Shown: piece by piece, positions 14,105 to 20,549 of the stretch
How positions within the stretch are numbered: the stretch's first letter is position 1
How the letters are laid out: every line of letters begins with the position of its first letter
DNA from: Flemingiibacterium sp045632605
Lineage (GTDB): Bacteria > Bacillota > Clostridia > Oscillospirales > CAG-272
DNA length: 20,549 nt
Direction: 5' to 3'
Assembly (NCBI GenBank): GCA_045632605.1
Contig: JAZQXA010000052.1
Span: 1 to 20,549 of the forward strand
The notes under the pieces: model-generated
What the model was told of the DNA's origin: nothing
Database searches by the model: none
Seen by the model: only the letters and a program-made list of their open reading frames with translations
Program-made: the position numbers and the translations under genes

Positions 14105-15049
14105 ATGAACAAGGTCACTATAATCGGAACCGGAAGCGTCGGTTCCACCATCGCTTACACTCTTACTGTAACCGGTCTTGTTTCCGAAATCGTTATGATT
14201 GACGTAAACAACGAACGCGCTCTCGGTGAAGCACTCGACATCCGCCAGGGTACTCCGTTCTGCAGTCCTTGCTCTGTTTATGCAGGCTCATACCGTGATG
14301 CCGAGGGCTCAAGCATTGTAATCATCACATCCGGTATTGCAAGAAAGCCCGGTCAAACACGTCTTGACCTCGCACAGACAAACGTCAATATCACAAAATC
14401 CATAATTCCCGAAATTGTGAAGTACGCTCCGGACGCAAACTACATAATCGTTTCAAATCCGGTTGATATCCTCACATACGTTTTCTGTAAATGCTCGGGA
14501 CTTCCCGAAAGACGCATCATCGGCTCGGGTACTATCCTCGACACCGCACGTCTGCGTTCCCGTCTGGCGGAGTATTACCGCATAAATCAGCAGAACGTAC
14601 ACGCATATGTCATGGGTGAGCACGGTGATTCCTCGTTCATTCCGTGGTCAATCGCAAATATTTCCAACGTACCGCTTGCTGACTGCGAAAGCCTCATTGT
14701 TAATACCGACGGCGTATATCCTGAGCTTAACTATGAAGACCTTGAAGAATATGTACGCAAATCCGGTGCACGCGTTATCGAACGCAAGGGCGCAACATTC
14801 TATGCAATTTCCGTTTCGGTATGCCATATTGTAAAATGCCTGCTCAGCGGCATCGACACAACAATGACCGTTTCAACAATGATGCACGGAGAATACGGCA
14901 TCGACGATGTATGTCTCTCCGTACTTTCAATTGTAGGACGCGAAGGCGCACACGGAAAGATACTTACTCCTCTCACCGACGACGAGGTTGCTAAACTCCA
15001 TCACAGCGCAAACTGTCTTAAGGACATTATTAATAATATAGTTATCTAA
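14105..15049 (+). CDS. L-lactate/malate dehydrogenase family protein
   Basis: NAD-dependent 2-hydroxyacid dehydrogenase of 314 aa, close to the family's usual length. The Rossmann loop is IIGTGSVGST at the N-terminus, followed by acidic NAD-selective VMIDVN. The active-site loop is GIARKPGQTRLDL with catalytic Arg86. Then come VSNPVDILTY, GSGTILDTARLR with Asp146 and Arg149, and GEHGDSSF with proton-relay His173. The C-terminal block KGATFYAIS is lactate-dehydrogenase-like. However, the substrate-selecting position (102 in standard LDH numbering) is Arg80 here, the residue typical of malate dehydrogenases, where classic LDHs have Gln. Annotated clostridial LDHs with Arg there are also recalled, so lactate versus malate stays open. 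AAGGAA lies about 8 nt before the ATG. It is first in the operon, 19 nt before fumC. Confidence 0.9.
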   Translation: MNKVTIIGTGSVGSTIAYTLTVTGLVSEIVMIDVNNERALGEALDIRQGTPFCSPCSVYAGSYRDAEGSSIVIITSGIARKPGQTRLDLAQTNVNITKSIIPEIVKYAPDANYIIVSNPVDILTYVFCKCSGLPERRIIGSGTILDTARLRSRLAEYYRINQQNVHAYVMGEHGDSSFIPWSIANISNVPLADCESLIVNTDGVYPELNYEDLEEYVRKSGARVIERKGATFYAISVSVCHIVKCLLSGIDTTMTVSTMMHGEYGIDDVCLSVLSIVGREGAHGKILTPLTDDEVAKLHHSANCLKDIINNIVI

Positions 15050-15068
15050 ACGAAAGGAAGCTACAGAT

Positions 15069-16445
15069 ATGGAATACCGCATCGAACATGACTCTATGGG
15101 CGAGATGAAAGTCCCTGCCGACAAATTATGGGCAGCACAAACCCAAAGAAGCCGCGAAAACTTCGAAATCGGAGTCGGCATTGAAACCATGCCGCGTGAA
15201 ATAACACACGCTTTCGGAATACTGAAAAAAGCGGCGGCTCTGGCAAATTACGAGCTCAAGTCCGAAAAGATGACAAAGGAAAAGGTTGAAGCAATCAGCG
15301 CTGCTTGCGACGAGGTTATTGCCGGCAAGCTCAATGACCACTTCCCTCTCGTTGTATGGCAGACCGGCTCGGGCACACAGTCCAACATGAACGCAAACGA
15401 AGTCATCAGAAACCGTGCAAACCAGATCGCCGGCAAGGAACTTACTCATCCCAACGATGACATCAATATGAGCCAGTCGTCAAACGACACTTTCCCCACC
15501 GCGATGCACATTTCCGCTGTAATCGCTATTGAGGATAAGCTTATCCCTGCAGTTGAACAGCTTATCGCAACCTTCAAGCGTCTTGAAAAAGAAAATGAGG
15601 GCATTGTAAAATCGGGACGTACACATCTTCAGGATGCAACACCGATTAAATTCTCGCAGGAAATTTCCGGCTGGAGAAGCTCGCTTGAACGTGATGTTGA
15701 GCTTTTAAAGCTCGCAGTAAAGCCGCTTTACGAGCTTGCACTCGGCGGTACTGCTGTCGGTACAGGACTCAACGCCCCCAAAGGCTTTGACACACTTGTT
15801 GCAAAGAAGTGTGCTGAACTTACCGGAAAGCCGTTCGTCACAGCGTCCAACAAATTCCATGCGCTTACATCAAAGGACGAGCTCGTATTCGCTCACGGCG
15901 CTATCAAGGCAACCGCTGCTGATATGATGAAGATTGCAAACGACGTCCGTTGGCTTGCTTCCGGTCCGCGTGACGGTCTTGGCGAAATTTACATTCCCGA
16001 AAATGAACCCGGTTCATCCATCATGCCCGGCAAGGTTAATCCGACACAGTGCGAAGCTGTAACCATGGTTGCAGTTCAGGTTATGGGCAATGACGTTGCA
16101 GTCGGTATGGCAGCATCGCAGGGTAATTTCGAGCTTAATGTATTCATGCCCGTTGCCGCTTACAACTTCTTACAGTCGGCAAGACTGCTTGCGGAAGCAA
16201 TTGTTTCATTTGATCTCAAGTGTGCAATCGGAATCACCGCAAACCGCGAAAAGATGCACCACAATCTCCACAATTCGCTCATGCTCGTCACCGCACTTAA
16301 CCCCTATATCGGTTACGAAAACGCGGCAAAGACTGCAAAGAAAGCATACAAAGATAACATTTCCCTGAAGGAAGCCTGCGTTGATCTTGGATTCCTCACA
16401 GCAGAAAAATTCGACGAGGTATTCCACCCCGAAGAAATGTGCTGA
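15069..16445 (+). CDS. fumC: Class II fumarate hydratase
   Basis: Interconverts malate and fumarate; class II enzymes are iron-sulfur-free and oxygen-tolerant. The 458-aa protein has all three conserved regions of the fumarase/aspartase superfamily: GRTHLQDATP with catalytic His186, the GGTAVGTGLNAPKGF block, and the signature GSSIMPGKVNPTQCE with predicted catalytic base Ser316. The B-site-like segment HPNDDINMSQSSNDTFPTAMH and WQTGSGTQSNMNANEV are characteristic of FumC rather than aspartase (aspartase usually has a different pattern around these blocks). AAAGGAAG precedes the ATG. It lies 19 nt after the dehydrogenase and 48 nt before hdrB, consistent with one transcript, and points to a malate-fumarate step in the reductive direction. 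Confidence 0.95.
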   Translation: MEYRIEHDSMGEMKVPADKLWAAQTQRSRENFEIGVGIETMPREITHAFGILKKAAALANYELKSEKMTKEKVEAISAACDEVIAGKLNDHFPLVVWQTGSGTQSNMNANEVIRNRANQIAGKELTHPNDDINMSQSSNDTFPTAMHISAVIAIEDKLIPAVEQLIATFKRLEKENEGIVKSGRTHLQDATPIKFSQEISGWRSSLERDVELLKLAVKPLYELALGGTAVGTGLNAPKGFDTLVAKKCAELTGKPFVTASNKFHALTSKDELVFAHGAIKATAADMMKIANDVRWLASGPRDGLGEIYIPENEPGSSIMPGKVNPTQCEAVTMVAVQVMGNDVAVGMAASQGNFELNVFMPVAAYNFLQSARLLAEAIVSFDLKCAIGITANREKMHHNLHNSLMLVTALNPYIGYENAAKTAKKAYKDNISLKEACVDLGFLTAEKFDEVFHPEEMC

Positions 16446-16493
16446 AACCGCTGATTTTAGGCACTTAATATCCCAACGAAAGGATAAAACATA

Positions 16494-17300
16494 ATGAAAG
16501 TTACATATTTCCCCGGTTGTACACTGCGTACAAAGGCGAAGGAGCTTGACAGATATGCCCACGCGGCGTGCGAGGCTCTCGGCGTTGAACTCGTTGAACC
16601 GGACACATGGCAATGCTGCGGCGGCGTTTTCTCGTACGCAAAGGATGAAATCGCCTCGAAGCTCCCCAGCATACGTGCACTTATTGATGCGCGTGACAAG
16701 AATGAGCCGCTCGTTACAGTTTGCTCCGCTTGCCACAATGTTATAAAGCAGACCAATAATCAGATAAAGACTGATTCCGATTTTGCTTTCCGCATGAACA
16801 ATTACCTCGCGCAGGAAAAGAACGCCCCGGCGCCTTATAACGGTGAAACAAAGGTGCTTCACCTGCTTGAGCTTATCCGCGACGAAATCGGCTTCGACAA
16901 GGTAGCTGAAAAGGTAACAAAGCCGCTTGCCGGCAAGAAGATTGCCGCATATTACGGCTGTCTGCTGCTTCGTCCGTCAAAGACAATGCAGATGGACGAC
17001 CCCGAAAACCCACGTATCATCGAAGACCTCATCCGTGCGCTCGGCGGTGAGCCGGTAATCTATCCGGCAAGAAACGAATGCTGCGGCGGATATATCGCCC
17101 TCGAGGATGGCGAAGCTGCGAAAAAGAGAAGTAATGCCGTTTCAGACAGCGCAGCGGCACACGGTGCTGACATGATAATTACCGCTTGTCCGCTTTGCCG
17201 TTACAATCTTATCAAAACCGGCAGCAAGCTCCCCGTTGTTTATTTCACCGAGCTTCTTGCTGAAGCTCTCGGAGTCAAGGAGGAAAACGATGGAGAATAA
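16494..17300 (+). CDS. hdrB: Heterodisulfide reductase subunit B-like (CCG domain) protein
   Basis: Putative catalytic disulfide-reducing subunit of a soluble Hdr-type complex. The 268-aa protein contains two complete cysteine-rich CCG domains: Cys9, Cys41-Cys42-Gly, Cys77-x2-Cys80, and Cys156, Cys196-Cys197-Gly, Cys232-x2-Cys235. In methanogen HdrB these bind two noncubane [4Fe-4S] clusters at which CoM-S-S-CoB is reduced. No membrane segment is present, and there is no HdrD-type fusion to HdrC. In a bacterium without coenzymes M and B the true acceptor is unknown. AAAGG precedes the ATG. The 3' end overlaps hdrC by 11 nt, implying coupled translation and fixed stoichiometry. Confidence 0.92.
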   Translation: MKVTYFPGCTLRTKAKELDRYAHAACEALGVELVEPDTWQCCGGVFSYAKDEIASKLPSIRALIDARDKNEPLVTVCSACHNVIKQTNNQIKTDSDFAFRMNNYLAQEKNAPAPYNGETKVLHLLELIRDEIGFDKVAEKVTKPLAGKKIAAYYGCLLLRPSKTMQMDDPENPRIIEDLIRALGGEPVIYPARNECCGGYIALEDGEAAKKRSNAVSDSAAAHGADMIITACPLCRYNLIKTGSKLPVVYFTELLAEALGVKEENDGE

Positions 17301-17682
17301 GAATGCACGCCGCCGCGAAGAAATACTTCGTATCTCCGGCGTAAATCCGAGAAAATGCATGAAGTGCGGCAAGTGCTCCGCAACCTGCCCGTCTTATGAC
17401 GAGATGGAATATCATCCGCATGAATTTGTATATATGGTAGAGTCCGGCGAAATTGCACCGCTTCTTGAATCAAAATCAATTTACAAATGCCTCACCTGCT
17501 TTGCCTGCGTGGAGCGTTGTCCGCGCGGTGTTGAGCCGGCAAAGCTGATTGAAGCGGCAAGACTCACCGTCATCCGCGAAAAGGGTGCAAATCACCTTAA
17601 AGCTGACGATATCCCCGAAAAGCTTGACGAGGAAATCCCGCAGCAGCTTTTGATGAGCGCATTCAGAAAATACAGTAAGTAA
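17290..17682 (+). CDS. hdrC: Heterodisulfide reductase subunit C-like ferredoxin protein
   Basis: Small electron-transfer subunit of 130 aa linking HdrA and HdrB. Two classic [4Fe-4S] motifs are seen: CMKCGKCSATCP (Cys23, 26, 29, 33) and CLTCFACVERCPRGVEP (Cys67, 70, 73, 77), separated by the helical segment typical of HdrC. The start at 17290 was chosen over an upstream in-frame candidate at 17236 because AAGGAGG (17277-17283) sits 6 nt before it, and because residues upstream would only read through the end of hdrB. The gap to hdrA is 20 nt. It is soluble; the fused membrane cytochrome of HdrE-type systems is absent. Confidence 0.93.
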   Translation: MENKNARRREEILRISGVNPRKCMKCGKCSATCPSYDEMEYHPHEFVYMVESGEIAPLLESKSIYKCLTCFACVERCPRGVEPAKLIEAARLTVIREKGANHLKADDIPEKLDEEIPQQLLMSAFRKYSK

Positions 17683-17702
17683 TAGTTTGGGAGATAAAAC
17701 AG

Positions 17703-19700
17703 ATGCAAAGAATCGGAGTATTTGTGTGTCACTGCGGAACGAACATCGCCGGAACAGTTGATGTTGTCGCCGTCGCCGAGGCTCTTAAAAACGAGCCGGG
17801 CGTCGTACATTCCGCAGAATATCAGTATATGTGTTCTCAAGCAGGTCAGGATCTTATCAAGACAGCCATCAAGGAACACAACCTCACCGGCATCGTGGTC
17901 TGCTCCTGCTCACCGCGTATGCACGAAGCGACATTCCGCAAGACTGCCGCTGCAGCAGGAATCAACCCCTATATGGTTGAAATCGCAAACATCCGTGAGC
18001 AGTGCTCGTGGATACATAAGGACATGGCAACCGGAACCGAGAAAGCTATAATCCTCGGAAAGGCCGCTGTTGCAAAGGTTAACCTCAACACCCCCCTTAC
18101 CCCCGGCGAGTCGCCCGTAACAAAGCGTGCGCTCGTAATCGGCGGCGGTATCGCGGGTATTCAGACAGCCCTCGACATAGCAGGCGCAGGCTTCCCCGTT
18201 GACATCGTTGAAACCAAGCCGACGATCGGCGGTAAGATGGCACAGCTTGATAAAACATTCCCGACGCTCGACTGTGCAGCCTGCATCCTCACGCCTAAGA
18301 TGGTTGATGTTGCACAAAATGAAAAAATCCGCATATTCTCGTATTCCGAAGTCGTTGACGTACGCGGCTTTGTCGGAAACTTTGACGTTACAATAAAGAA
18401 AAAAGCACGTTATGTAAAAGAGGATATCTGCACAGGATGCGGACTCTGTACAGAAAAATGTCCGCAGAAAAAGGTTCCCAACGAATTCAACCTCGGAATG
18501 GACAACCGCCGTGCAATATATATCCCGTTTGCTCAGGCTGTACCGAAGGTTGCAACGATTGATGCCAACTACTGTACCATGCTCAAAACCGGCAAGTGCG
18601 GCGTTTGCGCAAAGGTTTGTACCGCAGGTGCAATCGACTATAACGCAAAGGACGAGTTCATCGAGGAAAAGTACGGCGCAGTTGTCGTTGCAACCGGATT
18701 CAATCCGATTTCGATGGATAAGTTCGATGAGTTTGCATACAGTCAGTCAAAGGACGTTATCACCTCGCTCGAATTTGAACGTCTTACCAACGCGGCAGGC
18801 CCGACAGCAGGTAAGCTTCTCCGTCCGTCCGACGGCGAGCATCCTCATACGATCGTTTTCGTACAGTGCGTAGGCTCACGCTGTGAGGCTTGTGCAGAAA
18901 AAGGCAAAGAATACTGCTCGAAGATCTGCTGTATGTACACAGCAAAGCACGCAATGCTCACCCGTGACAAATATCCGGACACCGACGTTTATGTGTTCTA
19001 CATCGACGTTCGTACCCCCGGAAAAGCTTTTGATGAGTTCTACCGCCGTGCCGTTGAAGAATACGGCGTTCACTATATCAAGGGCATGGTTGGAAAGGTT
19101 TCGCCCGAAGGCAATAAGCTGAAGGTTCAGGCATCCGACCTCATCGCCGGAAAGCAGCTCCATATTGATGCTGACCTCGTTGTCCTTGCGGCGGCTATTG
19201 AACCTGATAAGTCCGCCCGTCCGCTTGCAACAATGCTCACCGCATCAATGGATACAAATGACTTCTTCACCGAAGCACATCCCAAGCTCCGTCCCGTTGA
19301 ATCGCCCACAGCAGGTGTATTCCTCTCCGGTACTTGCCAGGGTCCCAAGGATATCCCCGAAACAGTATCGCAGGCAGGCGCGGCAGCATCAAAGGTTATC
19401 GGACTTCTCTGCAAGGATAAGCTCACCGGAAACCCGTGTATCGCACAATCCGACGAAATGATGTGTAACGGATGTTCGAGCTGTGAGCGTGTATGTCCTT
19501 ACGGTGCTATCACATATTCCGACAAGGAATTCAGAATGCCAGACCGCACGACAAAGATTCGCCGCGTTGCATCGGTAAATCCTGCGGTATGTCAGGGATG
19601 CGGTGCTTGTACCGTCGCTTGTCCCTCGGGTGCAATGGATCTTAACGGATTTAAAAATAATCAAATTATGGCGGAGGTTGACGCGATATGCAAGAGATAA
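17703..19700 (+). CDS. hdrA: Heterodisulfide reductase subunit A-like flavoprotein
   Basis: FAD-containing electron-bifurcating core of soluble Hdr complexes, 665 aa. An N-terminal HdrA domain (VCHCGTN near residue 9, CSPRMHE) is followed by the FAD-binding Rossmann loop GGGIAG (147-152) and the downstream ETKPTIGGKMAQLDKTFPTLDC segment. Ferredoxin motifs follow: CTGCGLCTEKCP from Cys243, a modified CTMLKTGKCGVCAKVC from Cys291, CNGCSSCERVCPYGAI from Cys588, and CQGCGACTVACPSGAM from Cys630. The middle block CVGSRCEACAEKGKEYCSKI, followed by CCMYTAKHA, carries the Cys cluster of the family; no in-frame TGA hints at selenocysteine. GGGAG precedes the ATG. The 3' end overlaps mvhD by 13 nt. The arrangement with hdrB, hdrC and mvhD supports flavin-based bifurcation (ferredoxin reduction coupled to a high-potential acceptor), which remains inferred. 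Confidence 0.95.
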   Translation: MQRIGVFVCHCGTNIAGTVDVVAVAEALKNEPGVVHSAEYQYMCSQAGQDLIKTAIKEHNLTGIVVCSCSPRMHEATFRKTAAAAGINPYMVEIANIREQCSWIHKDMATGTEKAIILGKAAVAKVNLNTPLTPGESPVTKRALVIGGGIAGIQTALDIAGAGFPVDIVETKPTIGGKMAQLDKTFPTLDCAACILTPKMVDVAQNEKIRIFSYSEVVDVRGFVGNFDVTIKKKARYVKEDICTGCGLCTEKCPQKKVPNEFNLGMDNRRAIYIPFAQAVPKVATIDANYCTMLKTGKCGVCAKVCTAGAIDYNAKDEFIEEKYGAVVVATGFNPISMDKFDEFAYSQSKDVITSLEFERLTNAAGPTAGKLLRPSDGEHPHTIVFVQCVGSRCEACAEKGKEYCSKICCMYTAKHAMLTRDKYPDTDVYVFYIDVRTPGKAFDEFYRRAVEEYGVHYIKGMVGKVSPEGNKLKVQASDLIAGKQLHIDADLVVLAAAIEPDKSARPLATMLTASMDTNDFFTEAHPKLRPVESPTAGVFLSGTCQGPKDIPETVSQAGAAASKVIGLLCKDKLTGNPCIAQSDEMMCNGCSSCERVCPYGAITYSDKEFRMPDRTTKIRRVASVNPAVCQGCGACTVACPSGAMDLNGFKNNQIMAEVDAICKR

Positions 19701-20185
19701 ATTCCAGGGAATTTATCTCTGAAGAGATAGCCGCTGACGCAGCTATCTCCCAGGAGATAAAAACATTCAAGCCGCTTATCGTGGCATTCTGCTGCAATTG
19801 GTGCTCGTACGCCGGTGCAGACCTCGCAGGCTCAAACCGACTTGCTTACCCGGCAGATGTAAAAATTATCCGTGTTCCCTGCTCGTGCAGAGTCAATCCG
19901 ATGTTTATACTCCGCGCGTTCCAGAGAGGTGCTGACGGCGTTATCATCTGCGGATGCCATCCCGGCGACTGCCACTACACCTCCGGTAACTACTATGCAC
20001 GCCGCAGAATGTCGCTTCTTTTCTCGATGCTCGATTTTCTCGGAATTGAGCGTGAGCGTACCCGTGTTGAATGGGTATCCGCGGCAGAGGGTGCAAAGTT
20101 TGCCGCAACAATGAATGATTTCGTCGAAAAAGTGACCGCTCTCGGCCCTAATAAGAGATTGGAGGATCTGAGATGCAAGAAATGA
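19688..20185 (+). CDS. mvhD: MvhD/FlpD-like [2Fe-2S] hydrogenase-type electron adaptor, with N-terminal repeat extension
   Basis: A 165-aa adaptor that passes electrons from a donor module (hydrogenase, formate dehydrogenase or NAD(P)H oxidoreductase) to HdrA. The core has AFCCNWCSYAGADLAG (Cys35, 36, 39), VPCSCRVNPMFILRAFQ, GCHPGDCHYTSGNYYARRR, and WVSAAEGAKFA, all hallmarks of the family, which is usually about 140 aa. The first ~25 residues are extra: EINSREFISE, EIAADAAISQ, then EIKT, a 10-residue repeat encoded by a 30-bp self-complementary DNA repeat. The ATG overlaps hdrA by 13 nt and has GGAGG at 19673-19677. The 3' end overlaps the next gene by 13 nt. No hydrogenase large-subunit gene is visible. 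Confidence 0.93.
   Translation: MQEINSREFISEEIAADAAISQEIKTFKPLIVAFCCNWCSYAGADLAGSNRLAYPADVKIIRVPCSCRVNPMFILRAFQRGADGVIICGCHPGDCHYTSGNYYARRRMSLLFSMLDFLGIERERTRVEWVSAAEGAKFAATMNDFVEKVTALGPNKRLEDLRCKK
19693..19759 (+). repeat. 30-bp tandem palindromic repeat inside the start of mvhD
   Basis: GAGATA starts at 19694, 19724 and 19754, and TATCTC at 19714 and 19744, giving an exact 30-bp (10-codon) period. Unit 1 is a near-perfect dyad: AGAGATAAATTCC (19693-19705) and GGAATTTATCTCT (19708-19720). Unit 2 pairs GAGATAGC (19724-19731) with GCTATCTC (19742-19749), plus two inner G-C pairs after a C/A mismatch. TATCTCC/GGAGATA (19744-19750 with 19753-19759) is a third possible hairpin. The inner arms differ between units but remain self-complementary. 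Confidence 0.85.
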
Positions 20186-20549
20186 TGAATGATATACTCG
20201 TAAAGAAAGCAACAGAGCTGCTTGCAAACGGCACGGTTGACCGTGTACTCGGCTGGAAGCGCGGCGAATTTTTCTATGATTTAACTCCCGGCGTTTTCAC
20301 AAGTGCGGAAGAGCTTGAAAAAGAATTTGTATATAACGAATTTTCCGCCGCAAATCTCTCGAAATATCTCATCGCGGAAACTGCAAAATCCGAGAAAAAG
20401 GTGCTTGCATTTTTAAAGCCCTGCGATACATACAGCTTCAATCAGCTTCTGACCGAACATCGATTTGACCGTGAAAAGGTCTATGTAATCGGCATCCCCT
20501 GTGAGGGTATGCTTGATACAAAGAAAATTGTCGCTTCTGCAGACGGTAT
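20173..20549 (+). CDS. FrhB/FlxB-like iron-sulfur (flavo)protein subunit, 5' part only
   Basis: The first 125 codons of a gene cut by the right edge. The visible part starts MQEMMNDILVKKATELLANG and includes GWKRGEFFYDLTP, LKPCDTYSFNQLL and VIGIPCEGMLD. The KPCD and PC-x-GM elements are found in the coenzyme F420 hydrogenase beta-subunit (FrhB/FdhB) family and in the 4Fe-4S dicluster proteins often encoded next to hdrABC-mvhD in anaerobic bacteria. Any ferredoxin motifs would be expected downstream of the cut. GGAGG (20161-20165) is 7 nt before this ATG; further in-frame ATGs occur at 20182 and 20185. The start overlaps mvhD by 13 nt, so it is almost certainly a subunit of the same complex. 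Exact family cannot be settled from this fragment. Confidence 0.75.
   Translation, partial: MQEMMNDILVKKATELLANGTVDRVLGWKRGEFFYDLTPGVFTSAEELEKEFVYNEFSAANLSKYLIAETAKSEKKVLAFLKPCDTYSFNQLLTEHRFDREKVYVIGIPCEGMLDTKKIVASADG

Noticed and set aside
17236..17289. Upstream start for hdrC
   Set aside because: It would overlap hdrB by 65 nt; AAGGAGG at 17277-17283 clearly serves the ATG at 17290.
18870..18950. Selenocysteine or frameshift in the HdrA cysteine block
   Set aside because: The frame is open throughout with ordinary Cys codons (C-V-G-S-R to C-C-M-Y); no in-frame TGA occurs.
19694..19759. 30-bp repeats as a CRISPR array
   Set aside because: There are only two and a half directly abutting diverged units, no spacers, and they are in frame inside mvhD.

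Overview
The window looks like a chromosomal segment of an anaerobic, glycogen-storing Clostridia-type Firmicute, probably a gut Oscillospirales or Christensenellales relative. The evidence is a paired GlgC/GlgD system (typical of Firmicutes), strong GGAGG ribosome sites, sigma-A type promoters, a DUF4430-type lipoprotein, and a soluble HdrABC-MvhD module. Species cannot be read from the sequence alone. No mobile element, CRISPR array, phage gene or broken gene was found.

Layout. (1) 60-1889, minus strand: recQ helicase with its own promoter, divergent from (2). (2) 2091-12204, plus strand: a compact glycogen operon glgB-glgC-glgD-glgA-glgP-GH13 amylase, with gaps of 47 nt or less and two 4-nt ATGA overlaps. 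It covers ADP-glucose synthesis, chain elongation, branching, phosphorolysis and probable debranching or maltodextrin hydrolysis. (3) 12205-13446: two small monocistronic-looking genes, a flavodoxin-fold-like protein and a DUF4430 lipoprotein. Each has promoter-like sequence and its own terminator; the first has a leader that can fold into two mutually exclusive hairpins. (4) 13545-13796, minus strand: tRNA-Thr(GGT) and tRNA-Leu(CAA) with a shared promoter and terminator. (5) 13797-14104: a 308-bp non-coding region rich in dyad symmetry, with two Rex-like palindromes. (6) 14105 to the right edge, plus strand: an L-lactate/malate dehydrogenase-family gene, fumC, hdrB, hdrC, hdrA, mvhD, and the 5' part of an FrhB/FlxB-like iron-sulfur subunit.

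How the genes work together. Region 2 stores and mobilises glucose. Region 6 is a redox operon: an NAD-linked 2-hydroxyacid dehydrogenase and fumarase beside a soluble heterodisulfide-reductase-type complex, the kind known to carry out flavin-based electron bifurcation. The Rex-like sites would suit NADH/NAD control of it.

The points most worth a second look are: the 30-bp self-complementary tandem repeat (10 codons) forming an N-terminal extension of MvhD at the hdrA overlap; the alternative-hairpin leader at 12327-12369; the Rex-like and dyad-rich region before the dehydrogenase; the Arg at the LDH/MDH specificity position next to fumarase; and the loss of the conserved Lys in the GlgA K-T-G-G-L motif.
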